Source: an uncultured Eubacteriales bacterium (GTDB lineage: Bacteria; Bacillota; Clostridia; Oscillospirales; CAG-272). From it: a stretch of 37,819 bases of DNA. Below the pieces are notes generated by a model. It was not told where the DNA came from. It worked only from the letters and a program-made list of their open reading frames with translations, and searched no databases. The stretch is taken from NCBI GenBank assembly GCA_900547725.1, contig URHR01000011.1, positions 1 to 37,819 of the forward strand, given 5' to 3'. This document shows positions 1-7,116 of this stretch, piece after piece. Positions within the stretch are counted from its first letter, which is position 1. Each line of letters opens with the position of its first letter. Position numbers and translations under genes: made by a program.

Positions 1-3
1 GTT

Positions 4-100
4 CTTAGGAATGACAGTTGCAAAGCAACTGTCAGTAGCGAAGCGTTACTTCTCTTTAAGAAGTTTCCTAAGTAGGGCTTGGGGCAACGCCCCAAGGTCT
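4..100 (+). repeat. Partial structured repeat (tail of the ~230-bp family) carrying a nested hairpin insert
   Basis: An outer stem CTTAGGAA (4-11) pairs with TTCCTAAG (65-72). Between its arms sits an inner perfect 10-bp hairpin, TGACAGTTGC (12-21) with GCAACTGTCA (25-34), followed by a GTAGCGAAGCGTTAC segment. A second hairpin follows, CTTGGGGC (78-85), loop AAC, GCCCCAAG (89-96). The second hairpin and the trailing AAGGTCTT match the ends of the copies at 5331-5558, 34045-34302 and (inverted) 29876-30078. The inner insert matches 30344-30392. The left part lies outside the window. Confidence 0.8.
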
Positions 101-124
101 TTTCCCCGAAAATTCGCAGAGGGG

Positions 125-153
125 TTGACTTTTTGGGAGGGATGCGGTATAAT
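125..153 (+). promoter_or_regulatory. Sigma-A-type promoter of the ABC exporter gene
   Basis: TTGACT (125-130) and TATAAT (148-153) are separated by 17 bp. A transcription start near 160 leaves a leader of about 20 nt before the ATG at 180. It begins about 25 bp after the structured repeat. Confidence 0.8.
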
Positions 154-179
154 AATTGGGAGAATGGGGGATTTTGGAG

Positions 180-1898
180 ATGCTGAAACGATTTTTGTCT
201 TATTATAAGCCGCATAAGAAGCTGTTTGCCATGGATATGTTGGCGTCGCTGTGTGTAGCGATGATTGGAATTATGTATCCGATTGTAACGCGGAAAATGC
301 TGAACGAGTTCATACCGAACAGGCAGTACCGACTGGTTATCGGGTTCGGTCTGGCACTGCTCGGGCTTTATGTTGTGCGGATGCTCCTGAACTATTTTAT
401 TCAGTACGAGGGGCATATGATGGGCGTTTTTATGCAAACGCGGATGCGCTCCGACCTGTTTGCGCACTTGGAAAAATTGCCGTTCAGTTTTTACGATAAC
501 CACGAAACGGGAAAGATTATGTCCCGCATGACGAACGACCTGATGGACATCAGCGAACTGGCGCACCACGGTCCGGAAAACATCATCATTTCCACCATCT
601 CCATCCTGACCTCGTTTGTCTACCTTTCCACCATCAACCTGACGCTGACGTTGATTATTTTTATCTGCGTCCCGCTCCTGTTGGTGATTTCGGGCGTTCT
701 TCGCAAACGGATGCGGGAGGCGTTCACACGGGCGAGAAAATCAATGGCAATTATCAATGCGTCGATTGAAAGCAGTATCTCGGGCATCCGCGTGACCAAA
801 GCGTTCAACAATTCGGAACTGGAGCAGGAGAAATTCGAAGTCGGAAACAAGGAGTTTACCGAGGCAAAGCGCGATTCCTACAAGGCAATGGGAATGTTCC
901 ATTCGGGAACGGCGTTTATTACCAACGTGTTCAACGTGGTGGTGCTGATTGCGGGCGGACTGTTCCTGTACGCGGGGAAAATCGCGCTTGGCGATTATTC
1001 CGCGTTCATCGTGTCGGTCAACCTCTTCATCAACCCCGTGACCACGCTGATCAACTTCATGGAGCAGTACCAGAACGGTGTGACGGGCTTTGAGCGGTTT
1101 GTGGAGATCATCGACACCCCCGTGGAAGAGGACAGACCGGATGCCCATGACATCGGGCGCGTGTCGGGACATATCGAACTGCGCGACGTGACCTATTCCT
1201 ACGATGATTCCAAGGACGTGCTGGACCATGTGAGTCTTGATATCCCTGCAGGGGAGACGGTCGCACTGGTCGGTCCTTCTGGCGGCGGAAAGACCACGAT
1301 CTGCCACCTGATTCCGCGCTTTTACGAGTTGAACGAGGGCGCGATTCTGATTGACGGGAATGACATCCGCGAAGTCACGGCGGAATCCCTGCGGCGGAAC
1401 ATCGGAATCGTTCAGCAGGACGTGTATCTCTTCAACGCGAGCGTGCGGGATAATATTCTGTACGGTCGCCCCGACGCAACCGAAGAGGAAGTGATACAGG
1501 CGGCGAAGCGCGCGAACATCCACGACTACATCATGACGATGGAAAAGGGATACGATACGGTCATCGGCGAGCGTGGCGTGCGACTCTCAGGCGGGCAGAA
1601 GCAGAGACTGAGCATTGCAAGGGTGTTCCTGAAGAATCCGCCGATTCTGATTCTCGACGAGGCGACAAGCGCTCTGGACAACGCAACCGAGATTCTGATC
1701 CAGCAGGCACTTGACGAGCTTTGCGTTGGCAGAACCACGTTGGTTGTGGCGCACCGTCTCTCCACCGTTAAGAATGCCGACGAGATCGCCGTTATCGCGA
1801 ACGGCAGGATTACCGAGCAGGGAACGCACGCTGAACTGATGGAGCGCCGCGGCGGAACTTATGCGGAACTGTACAATCTGCAATTCCGGGTGCTGTAA
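180..1898 (+). CDS. ABC transporter, fused permease/ATP-binding half-transporter (MsbA/BmrA-like exporter)
   Basis: A 572-aa half-size ABC exporter that should act as a homodimer (no partner gene is adjacent) to export a lipid, drug or peptide from the cytoplasmic membrane. Residues ~1-310 form the six-helix transmembrane domain, with a coupling segment around MTNDLMDISE. Residues ~335-572 form the nucleotide-binding domain: Walker A GPSGGGKTT, Q-loop IVQQDVYLF, signature LSGGQKQR, Walker B ILILDEATSALD and H-loop VVAHRLS. I chose ATG 180. An in-frame TTG at 156 lies only three bases after the -10 box, so it cannot be the start. The substrate cannot be read from sequence. The gene is monocistronic, between its own promoter and the terminator at 1990-2026. 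Confidence 0.93.
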   Translation: MLKRFLSYYKPHKKLFAMDMLASLCVAMIGIMYPIVTRKMLNEFIPNRQYRLVIGFGLALLGLYVVRMLLNYFIQYEGHMMGVFMQTRMRSDLFAHLEKLPFSFYDNHETGKIMSRMTNDLMDISELAHHGPENIIISTISILTSFVYLSTINLTLTLIIFICVPLLLVISGVLRKRMREAFTRARKSMAIINASIESSISGIRVTKAFNNSELEQEKFEVGNKEFTEAKRDSYKAMGMFHSGTAFITNVFNVVVLIAGGLFLYAGKIALGDYSAFIVSVNLFINPVTTLINFMEQYQNGVTGFERFVEIIDTPVEEDRPDAHDIGRVSGHIELRDVTYSYDDSKDVLDHVSLDIPAGETVALVGPSGGGKTTICHLIPRFYELNEGAILIDGNDIREVTAESLRRNIGIVQQDVYLFNASVRDNILYGRPDATEEEVIQAAKRANIHDYIMTMEKGYDTVIGERGVRLSGGQKQRLSIARVFLKNPPILILDEATSALDNATEILIQQALDELCVGRTTLVVAHRLSTVKNADEIAVIANGRITEQGTHAELMERRGGTYAELYNLQFRVL

Positions 1899-1989
1899 AA
1901 AAGCGGTGGATTTTTAGTCTGTTTTGTGTGAGCAGATATATCCCACAGTAAATCCGAAAATAGGAGTATCCGCCGCCAAATCAGATAAA

Positions 1990-2026
1990 AAGCCGTCCCA
2001 TGCCTCCTCTTGGGACGGCTTTTTTC
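1990..2026 (+). terminator. Rho-independent terminator after the ABC exporter
   Basis: AGCCGTCCCA (1991-2000) pairs perfectly with TGGGACGGCT (2011-2020), with a 10-nt loop, and a T-run follows. Confidence 0.9.
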
Positions 2027-2056
2027 GATTTTTCCGAATTTTTTTCGCAAAACCAC

Positions 2057-2085
2057 TTGACAAAATCAATACTTCGTGATATGAT
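2057..2085 (+). promoter_or_regulatory. Promoter of the padR-DUF1700-DUF4097 operon
   Basis: TTGACA (2057-2062), 17-bp spacer, TATGAT (2080-2085). An AGGAGG ribosome site (2096-2101) lies 8 nt before the padR ATG, so the leader is very short. PadR autoregulation is typical of the family, but I see no clear palindrome here. Confidence 0.85.
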
Positions 2086-2109
2086 GTATTACGCAAGGAG
2101 GAGTATGGA

Positions 2110-2427
2110 ATGGATATTCAGTTGAAACGGGGATTGCTCGACGTATGTGTGTTAGCCGCAATCAAGAATGAGGACTCCTACGGCTACAAGATTATCAAAG
2201 ACATGAAGCCGTATCTGGAGCTTTCGGAATCAACGCTGTATACAATCCTGAAACGGTTGGAGACGGCGGAAATGCTGACGGTGCGCACCTCCGAGCACGG
2301 GGGGCGACTGCGGAAGTATTACCACATCACAAAGGCAGGACTGCGGCGGCTTGAGGAGTTCAAGGAGGAGTGGCGCGAGGTCATGTCGATTTATCAGTTT
2401 GTAATCAGGGAGGATGCAAAGAAATGA
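2110..2427 (+). CDS. PadR-family transcriptional regulator
   Basis: A 105-aa protein with the compact PadR winged-helix fold: QLKRGLLDVCVLAAI helix, SYGYKIIKDM recognition region, then STLYTILKRLE and a wing ending in GGRLRKYYHITKAG. PadR proteins are usually ligand-responsive repressors of adjacent membrane-protein or efflux genes. It is the first gene of an operon and overlaps the next gene by four bases (ATGA). PadR, DUF1700 and DUF4097 genes are a recurrent trio in Firmicutes, so it probably controls its own operon. The ABC exporter upstream is separated by a terminator but could also be a target. Confidence 0.93.
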   Translation: MDIQLKRGLLDVCVLAAIKNEDSYGYKIIKDMKPYLELSESTLYTILKRLETAEMLTVRTSEHGGRLRKYYHITKAGLRRLEEFKEEWREVMSIYQFVIREDAKK

Positions 2428-2987
2428 CAAAACAGGAATTCTTATGTGCGCTGGGAAAAGCGCTGGCGGGTCTGCCGCGGCGGGAGGTCGATGAACGCCT
2501 TGCTTTTTACGGCGAATCGATTGACGATCGGATCGAGGAGGGGCGGACCGAGGCGCAAGCCGTTTCGGATATCGGCTCGGTAGACGAAATTGCGGCGCAG
2601 GTGATTGCGGAGGTCCCGCTCGCCAAGATTGCAAAGGAGCGCGTAAGACCCAAGCGTCGGCTTCGCGCGTGGGAAATCGTGCTTCTGGTGCTCGGCTCTC
2701 CCGTGTGGCTTCCGCTGTTGGCGGTTGCGGCGGTACTGGGACTTGTGCTGTACCTCGTGCCGTGGATTCTGATCGTTTCCGTGTGGGCGGTCTTTGCCTC
2801 GCTTGTTGCCTGCGCGCTCGGCGGCGTTGCGGCGGGGCTCTACTTCGCCGTTCGCGGCTTTGGCTTTACGGGGCTTGCCTCGGTTGGGGCGGGGCTCTTC
2901 TGCGCAGGGGGTGCGGTCTTTCTCTTCTTCGGATGTCGGGAAGCAACGAAGGGAATTGTCCTGCTGACCAAGCAAATCGTGTTCGGA
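2424..2987 (+). other. DUF1700 domain region within the gene at 2424-3023
   Basis: The N-terminal ~80 residues contain the alpha-helical DUF1700 pattern: MTKQEFLCALGKAL, LPRREVDERLAFYGE, and a DI-GSVDEIAAQV helix. The C-terminal half is hydrophobic with three to four predicted membrane helices. Confidence 0.7.
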
Positions 2988-3023
2988 ATCAAAAAGTGCT
3001 TTATGGGAAAGGAGAACGGATGA
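2424..3023 (+). CDS. DUF1700 family membrane protein
   Basis: A 199-aa protein of unknown biochemical role. The N-terminal cytosolic part carries the DUF1700 signature, with an E-E-G-x-xEAQAVSDIG turn around residues 40-55. From residue ~90 there are several hydrophobic segments, including LLVLGSPVWLPLLAVAAVLG and an Ala/Gly/Phe-rich helix pair. I chose ATG 2424, which gives the ATGA overlap with padR; the longer in-frame extension upstream lies inside padR and lacks a better ribosome site. In Firmicutes this family usually lies between a PadR regulator and a DUF4097 protein, as here, and the trio is thought to sense or respond to envelope conditions. Confidence 0.88.
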   Translation: MTKQEFLCALGKALAGLPRREVDERLAFYGESIDDRIEEGRTEAQAVSDIGSVDEIAAQVIAEVPLAKIAKERVRPKRRLRAWEIVLLVLGSPVWLPLLAVAAVLGLVLYLVPWILIVSVWAVFASLVACALGGVAAGLYFAVRGFGFTGLASVGAGLFCAGGAVFLFFGCREATKGIVLLTKQIVFGIKKCFMGKENG

Positions 3024-3973
3024 TGAAAGCAACAAAAAAATGGCTGATTGCGGCAAGTGCGCTGGTAGTGCTCGGGCTGTTGCTCTTTGTTCTGACCATG
3101 TGCTTTGCGGGCTGGGATTTCAAAAAGCTCGAAACGGAAAAATATGTGACCGAAACCTATGAGCCAAAAGATGCGTTTGAAAACATCCGAATTCGGGCGG
3201 ATATCGCGGACATTACCTTTTTGCCCTCCGAGGACGGGCGCTGCCGCGTGGTCTGCTACGAGCGGGAGGGTGCGGGGTATGCGGTCTCGGTTAAGGACGG
3301 CACGCTGAATATCAGCGCGCCCCGGGAGCGAAAATGGCATATCGGAGTTGCCTTTGACAGCGATCGGATTACGGTTTATCTCCCTGGGACGGAGTATGCA
3401 TCTCTTGCAATTGAAAACGAAACGGGCGATATCACGATTTCTGGCGGCTTCCGCTTTGCGGATATGAACCTTTCGGTCAGCACGGGTGAGGTCAAAAGCG
3501 AAGCCGAGGCAGGGGAGGTCCGAATCGCGTCAAGCACGGGCGGCATCTGTGTGGAAAATACCGCGGTCGGGTCGCTGGACCTTACCACTTCCACCGGCAA
3601 AGTGATTGTGAAGAACCTGACCTGCGCGGGCGATCTGAAGGTCGGGGTGTCGGTTGGGAAAATCGATTTGACCGATGTCACGTGTAAGAAGATGGTATCG
3701 AGAGGGAGCACGGGCGATGTTTCCCTGTGCAACGTGGTCGTTTCGGAGACCCTCTCAGTTGTCAGAAGCACGGGAGATATCACCTTCCGCGATTGCGATG
3801 CTTCCGAGGTTTATGCCCGAGCAAGCACGGGAAACATCGAGGGCAACTTCCTGACGGATAAGACCTTTCTTGCAAAGAGCGATACGGGAAGTATTGACGT
3901 CCCCAAAACGGCAACGGGCGGCAAATGCGAACTCATCACCGATACGGGGCATATCAAAATAACGGTGCGATAA
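3020..3973 (+). CDS. DUF4097 family beta-solenoid protein with N-terminal membrane anchor
   Basis: A 317-aa protein starting at ATG 3020 (ribosome site GGAG at 3011-3014) with a four-base overlap with the DUF1700 gene. Residues ~9-30 are an uncleaved signal anchor. From about residue 130 there is a repeating pattern of roughly 18-20 residues with STGEV, STGGI, STGKV, STGDV, STGDI, STGNI, DTGSI and DTGHI turns. This is the right-handed parallel beta-solenoid typical of DUF4097 (putative adhesin-like) proteins, and the solenoid should sit outside the membrane. No enzymatic motif is visible. It is the last gene of the operon, before the shared terminator at 3993-4037. Confidence 0.9.
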   Translation: MMKATKKWLIAASALVVLGLLLFVLTMCFAGWDFKKLETEKYVTETYEPKDAFENIRIRADIADITFLPSEDGRCRVVCYEREGAGYAVSVKDGTLNISAPRERKWHIGVAFDSDRITVYLPGTEYASLAIENETGDITISGGFRFADMNLSVSTGEVKSEAEAGEVRIASSTGGICVENTAVGSLDLTTSTGKVIVKNLTCAGDLKVGVSVGKIDLTDVTCKKMVSRGSTGDVSLCNVVVSETLSVVRSTGDITFRDCDASEVYARASTGNIEGNFLTDKTFLAKSDTGSIDVPKTATGGKCELITDTGHIKITVR

Positions 3974-3992
3974 GCTTTGCGCCGGAACATGA

Positions 3993-4037
3993 AAAAAGAT
4001 TTCGTCCGTCTCCTACGGGAGGCGGGCGAAATCTTTT
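3993..4037. terminator. Bidirectional terminator between convergent genes
   Basis: AAAAGATTTCG followed by TCCGTCTCC (through 4013) pairs with GGAGGCGGG and CGAAATCTTTT (4018-4037) around a TACG loop, with T-rich or A-rich flanks on both sides. It lies between the DUF4097 gene and the leucine-rich repeat gene on the opposite strand. Confidence 0.85.
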
Positions 4038-4052
4038 CAATCTCGGAGCCTG

Positions 4053-4784
4053 TTACGAAACCGCATAGAATACGACCGAGGCGGCGGTCAGGCTGTAGTT
4101 TTTTGTTCCGATACGGATGTTTTCCCACTGCGCGGGAGAGCCACTGAAGCGGATTTCTTCCAGATAGGTGCAACCGTAAAACGCCATGTCCGCAATTTCG
4201 CGTACCGTTGCGGGAATCAGCGCCGCCGCCCCCGCGTGCCGCGCGGGATAGAGGATCAGTTCGCTGCCGTCCGAGGTGTATAGCACCCCCTCTGCGTCGC
4301 AAAAACGGGGATTGCTCTCACTGACCGAAATGTAAACCAGATTGGGACAGTCGGCAAAGGCAAGATCGCCGATTGTCGTAACGCCTGCGGGAATCTGAAT
4401 CGCCGCAACCGTCTCGCAACCGTAAAATGCGCGCGCGGAAATGCCGGTAACGCGATCTCCCGATGGGGAGCGGTCGGGAATCACCGCAAACGCGTCCCGA
4501 CAGCTTCCCACGCTCTCCAGAACGCAAACGCCGTTGCCCGTCGACCGGAATACCATGCCGCCCGGAACATCGGTTTCCGAAAAGGTCGACACCTCCTCGG
4601 TCGGCGGAGCGAGATAGGAGGTGCTTGTCCCCGGGATGTAGTACCGCGTGCGCGCCGATGGCGCAGTGTCGGTCGGGTTCTCCTTTTGCGACGCTCCGAT
4701 GCAGATCAGAGCAATCGTCAGACAAAGCGCAACGGCAAATACCACCGCAAGCGCAACCATTAACAGCTGACCCGGATTCTTCAT
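4053..4784 (-). CDS. Membrane-anchored BspA-type leucine-rich repeat (LRR_5) protein
   Basis: A 244-aa protein. Residues ~9-31 are a strongly hydrophobic signal anchor. A low-complexity Thr/Ser/Pro linker (~35-75) follows. After it come LRR_5 units of the Treponema pallidum/BspA type: ISARAFYGCETVAAIQIPAG, TIGDLAFADCPNLVYISV, a SNPRFCDAEGVLYT insert and EIADMAFYGCTYLEEIRFSG. Such domains are extracellular binding modules. I chose ATG 4784 because GGAGG (4798-4794) precedes it by 9 nt. A longer frame upstream to 4922 would run through the promoter at 4822-4850, so I rejected it. It is monocistronic. Confidence 0.88.
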   Translation of the reverse strand: MKNPGQLLMVALAVVFAVALCLTIALICIGASQKENPTDTAPSARTRYYIPGTSTSYLAPPTEEVSTFSETDVPGGMVFRSTGNGVCVLESVGSCRDAFAVIPDRSPSGDRVTGISARAFYGCETVAAIQIPAGVTTIGDLAFADCPNLVYISVSESNPRFCDAEGVLYTSDGSELILYPARHAGAAALIPATVREIADMAFYGCTYLEEIRFSGSPAQWENIRIGTKNYSLTAASVVFYAVS

Positions 4785-4800
4785 GATTCTGTACCTCCGA

Positions 4801-4817
4801 ATGGAAATGATTTCCAT
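4801..4817. promoter_or_regulatory. Perfect 8-1-8 palindrome over the transcription start of the LRR gene, possible operator
   Basis: ATGGAAAT (4801-4808), central G, ATTTCCAT (4810-4817). On the minus strand it begins about 5 nt downstream of the -10 box and ends before the GGAGG ribosome site. That is a position where a bound repressor would block initiation. The regulator is unknown. Confidence 0.45.
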
Positions 4818-4821
4818 CCTT

Positions 4822-4850
4822 ATCATACCACAGCCTGTCCGGGAGGTCAA
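4822..4850 (-). promoter_or_regulatory. Promoter of the LRR protein gene
   Basis: Read on the minus strand: TTGACC (4850-4845), 17-bp spacer, TATGAT (4827-4822). Confidence 0.8.
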
Positions 4851-4995
4851 GAGAAACCGTTCCCGATATTCCGACGGAATTTCCGAAAAGCGCCCGAAAA
4901 CGACGAACTTTTTTGCATTCAAGGGCGATTCCGGTTGCCTTTTGGCGCGGCGTGACGAACGGTTTTATGCATGGCGTGGCGCAAAGAACCCGTAT

Positions 4996-5165
4996 TTAAG
5001 GCATTACCGCGTAATTCCGATGGCACAATTATGAAGTCGATTTTTTCGTCAGACGATACAAAAATTTGCAGGCTGTAGCCGAGCTACAGGCAAGGATTTT
5101 TGTGAAGTATGACGGGAAAGGCGCGAGTGAGTGTGTCAATCGTGAATTGCGCGGTGATGTCTTAA
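4996..5165. repeat. 170-bp terminal-inverted-repeat element (MITE-like), copy 1
   Basis: It is bounded by TTAAGGCATTACCGCG and its near inverse ending GCGCGGTGATGTCTTAA, and is exactly as long as the copy at 36857-37026. Inside it is a perfect CTGTAGC-CGA-GCTACAG hairpin, flanked by complementary CGTCA/TGACG and ACAAAAAT/ATTTTTGT pairs, so most of the element can fold into one long hairpin. It encodes no protein. A target duplication cannot be assigned with confidence. Confidence 0.8.
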
Positions 5166-5195
5166 GCCCTGCCGGGACTTTTTCCATGCCGGGGC

Positions 5196-5224
5196 TTGCT
5201 TTTTTGGGGGGAATATGCTATAAT
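5196..5224 (+). promoter_or_regulatory. Probable promoter of the dus operon
   Basis: TTGCTT (5196-5201), 17-bp spacer, TATAAT (5219-5224). It implies a leader of about 345 nt containing a palindrome and a full structured repeat before the TTG start at 5578. A weaker hairpin (AAGCC/GGCTT with CCGG arms, ~5164-5195) precedes it. Confidence 0.6.
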
Positions 5225-5237
5225 AGGAAATGGTTTT

Positions 5238-5330
5238 ATGGAAAGAGCAGATTTATCCGCTCACATAGAAAAGCATCTTTCAACCGCCACGGAACGACAC
5301 GTGTGTCGTTCCGTCCCAATCATCAATTGA
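5238..5330 (+). CDS. Possible 30-codon leader ORF or truncated gene remnant
   Basis: ATG 5238 lies 14 nt after a -10 box, behind AGGAAA (5225-5230). It encodes MERADLSAHIEKHLSTATER and ends at TGA 5328-5330. The N-terminal part looks like an amphipathic start of a real protein. The codons for ERHVCRS are supplied by the palindrome at 5291-5312. It could be a regulatory leader peptide, the stub of a gene cut off by repeat insertion, or chance. I have no family match. Confidence 0.25.
   Translation: MERADLSAHIEKHLSTATERHVCRSVPIIN
5291..5312. repeat. Short palindromic repeat with GGAACGAC core
   Basis: GGAACGACAC (5291-5300), loop GT, GTGTCGTTCC (5303-5312). A diverged version with the same GGAACGAC/GTCGTTCC arms occurs at 30173-30194. 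Confidence 0.7.
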
Positions 5331-5558
5331 CCTGAACCATTTCTATCCGGTAGCGGAGAGAAGCGACAGCTGTGTCAAGCCCGCCGGCGGGATTGACCTC
5401 GCAGCAGCCGGAAACAGTAGCACGGAATATGGCTACATCAGAATCTGGACAATAAAAAGAATGGGGCAAAAATCCCATTCGTTAAAGTTCTTGAAAGTCT
5501 TGAAAACTTCTTGGGGGAAGTTTTCAAGTGGGGTGCGGGGCAAAGCCCCGCGACCTTA
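5331..5558 (+). repeat. ~230-bp structured dispersed repeat, copy 1
   Basis: Conserved blocks are CCTGAACCATTTCTATCCGG, then AGCAGCCGGAA, then GTAGCACGGAATATGGCTAC, then AAGTTCTTGAAAGTCTTGAA. Between or after them lie three hairpins: GTCAA/TTGAC closing a CCCGCCGGCGGG core (5374-5397), CTTGAAAACTTC/GAAGTTTTCAAG (5499-5510/5517-5528), and GCGGGGC/GCCCCGC (5535-5541/5545-5551). It ends 20 nt before the dus start and would make up most of the dus leader RNA. Confidence 0.85.
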
Positions 5559-5577
5559 CCCGGAAAGGAAACATCGC

Positions 5578-6603
5578 TTGAAAATCGGCAATATCACCCT
5601 GCGATACGGCATCTGCCTCGCACCTCTCGCAGGGGTCAGTGACCGCCCGTTCAGACGGGTTGCAAGGGAATTCGGGGCAGAGTATACCGTCAGCGAAATG
5701 GTCTCGGCAAAAGCACTGTGCTACGAGCAGAATTGCCGCAGAGCACCAATCGGAAACCGCGTCCGTACCGCTCCGTTGGCAGCAGTCATGAGGGATGAAT
5801 ACCCCATGGCAGTCCAGCTGTTCGGCGCAGAGCCAGACTTCGTTGCCCGTGCCGCCGCTATGCTTGAGAGTGGGGAGTACCTCGGCGCCTGCGGCGAAAT
5901 TCCGCCAGCCGCAATCGATATCAATATGGGGTGTCCGATGGTCAAAATCGTCGGGAACGGGGAGGGGAGCGCCCTCATGCGTGACCCCGAACGCGCGGCG
6001 GAAATCGTCCGCGCCACCGTGAAAGCGGTCAAATTGCCCGTCACCGTGAAAATGCGCGCGGGCTGGGATGCAGAGCATATCAACGCGGTCGAACTGGCAA
6101 AACGCGTTGAGGAAGCGGGCGCGGCGGCAGTCTGTGTCCACGGCAGAACCCGACAGCAGATGTATGCCCCGACAGCGGATTGGGAGATCATCCGACAGGT
6201 TAAGGAAGCGGTCAAAATCCCCGTGATCGGAAACGGCGATATCTTCTCCGCCGCAGACGCAATCCGAATGCGCGAGCAGACCGGTTGCGACGGCGTGATG
6301 ATCGCGCGCGGCGCACAGGGGAATCCGTGGATTTTCCGGGAGCTGACCTGCGCGCTGGAAGGAAAGCCTTATACCCCGCCCACGGTTTCCGAACGCCTTG
6401 CAACTGCCTGCCGACACGCAGAGGCAATGGTGCGGGAGCATGGGGAGAAAATCGGCATTGCCGAATCGCGCAAGCATATGGCATGGTACGTGCACGGAAT
6501 GCGCGGCGCGGCGGCGGTCAGGGGACAGCTTATGCAGGTGGGTTGCCTTGACGATATCAAACGGATTTTTGCCGCACTGGAGAAAGAGAACGGAGCGGAA
6601 TGA
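5578..6603 (+). CDS. dus: tRNA-dihydrouridine synthase
   Basis: A 341-aa FMN-dependent enzyme that reduces specific uridines in the tRNA D-loop to dihydrouridine using NADPH. Visible are the N-terminal LAPLAGVSDRPFRR flavin-binding strand, SEMVSAKAL, the catalytic motif DINMGCPMVKIVGNGEGSAL (Cys at about residue 119), VTVKMRAGW, VHGRTRQQMY, PVIGNGDI and GVMIARGAQGNPWIF. Residues beyond ~245 form the helical tRNA-recognition domain. I chose TTG 5578 because an AAAGGAA ribosome site lies about 7-9 nt upstream. An in-frame ATG at 5461 would add 39 residues translated from the structured repeat, which no Dus protein has. The downstream gene overlaps by four bases. Confidence 0.93.
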   Translation: MKIGNITLRYGICLAPLAGVSDRPFRRVAREFGAEYTVSEMVSAKALCYEQNCRRAPIGNRVRTAPLAAVMRDEYPMAVQLFGAEPDFVARAAAMLESGEYLGACGEIPPAAIDINMGCPMVKIVGNGEGSALMRDPERAAEIVRATVKAVKLPVTVKMRAGWDAEHINAVELAKRVEEAGAAAVCVHGRTRQQMYAPTADWEIIRQVKEAVKIPVIGNGDIFSAADAIRMREQTGCDGVMIARGAQGNPWIFRELTCALEGKPYTPPTVSERLATACRHAEAMVREHGEKIGIAESRKHMAWYVHGMRGAAAVRGQLMQVGCLDDIKRIFAALEKENGAE

Positions 6604-7115
6604 TGGAATTTCTGATCTTTTCGGACGCACACGGACGCAACAGCGGCATCCGCGCCGCACTGGCAAGACAGCCGCGCCAACCCGACGGCGTGATCTTTCT
6701 CGGCGACGGTCTGCGGCAACTGGATCGCGCCATGTTCACCCCAACGCCGCTGTTCTATGTGCGCGGAAACTGCGATTTTGCCGTATCGCAGTGGGAGGAC
6801 GCCCCCGAGGAACAGCTTCTGCACTTTGAAGGGCATACCCTGCTTCTCACGCACGGCGCGCGGTACGGCGTGAAGAGCGGAACGGGACTGCTTGAAACCG
6901 CCGCGGCGCAAAAGGGCGCGGACGTGGTTCTCTTCGGGCATACCCATGAGCCGTACCTGCATACCGTCGCGGCGGGCGAACGGGTGGGCGAGAGAACGCT
7001 TTCCCGCCCCATGACGTTGTTCAATCCCGGCAGTATCGGTTACGGCGGAAGTTTCGGGCATCTGCTCCTGACGGAGGAGACGGTTCTGTTTTCGTTCGGG
7101 ACTGTTTTTGAATAA
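6600..7115 (+). CDS. YfcE/MJ0936-family metallophosphoesterase
   Basis: A 171-aa calcineurin-like phosphoesterase. Metal ligands are visible in FSDAHG near the N-terminus, FLGDG, VRGNCD, LLTHGARYG and LFGHTHEPY. The closing MTLFNPGSIGYGG is typical of the YfcE group, which hydrolyses phosphodiesters in vitro and often has no defined substrate. Start ATG 6600 gives a four-base overlap with the dus stop; ATG 6603 is an equally placed alternative. Translational coupling with dus is likely. A hairpin derived from the 170-bp element follows immediately. Confidence 0.92.
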   Translation: MMEFLIFSDAHGRNSGIRAALARQPRQPDGVIFLGDGLRQLDRAMFTPTPLFYVRGNCDFAVSQWEDAPEEQLLHFEGHTLLLTHGARYGVKSGTGLLETAAAQKGADVVLFGHTHEPYLHTVAAGERVGERTLSRPMTLFNPGSIGYGGSFGHLLLTEETVLFSFGTVFE

Positions 7116-7116
7116 G

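Noticed and set aside
156..179. TTG start at 156 for the ABC exporter
   Set aside because: It lies within a few bases of the -10 box, upstream of any plausible transcription start.
5461..5577. N-terminal extension of Dus from ATG 5461
   Set aside because: The added residues are a translation of the structured repeat; the TTG at 5578 has a proper ribosome site and family-like start.
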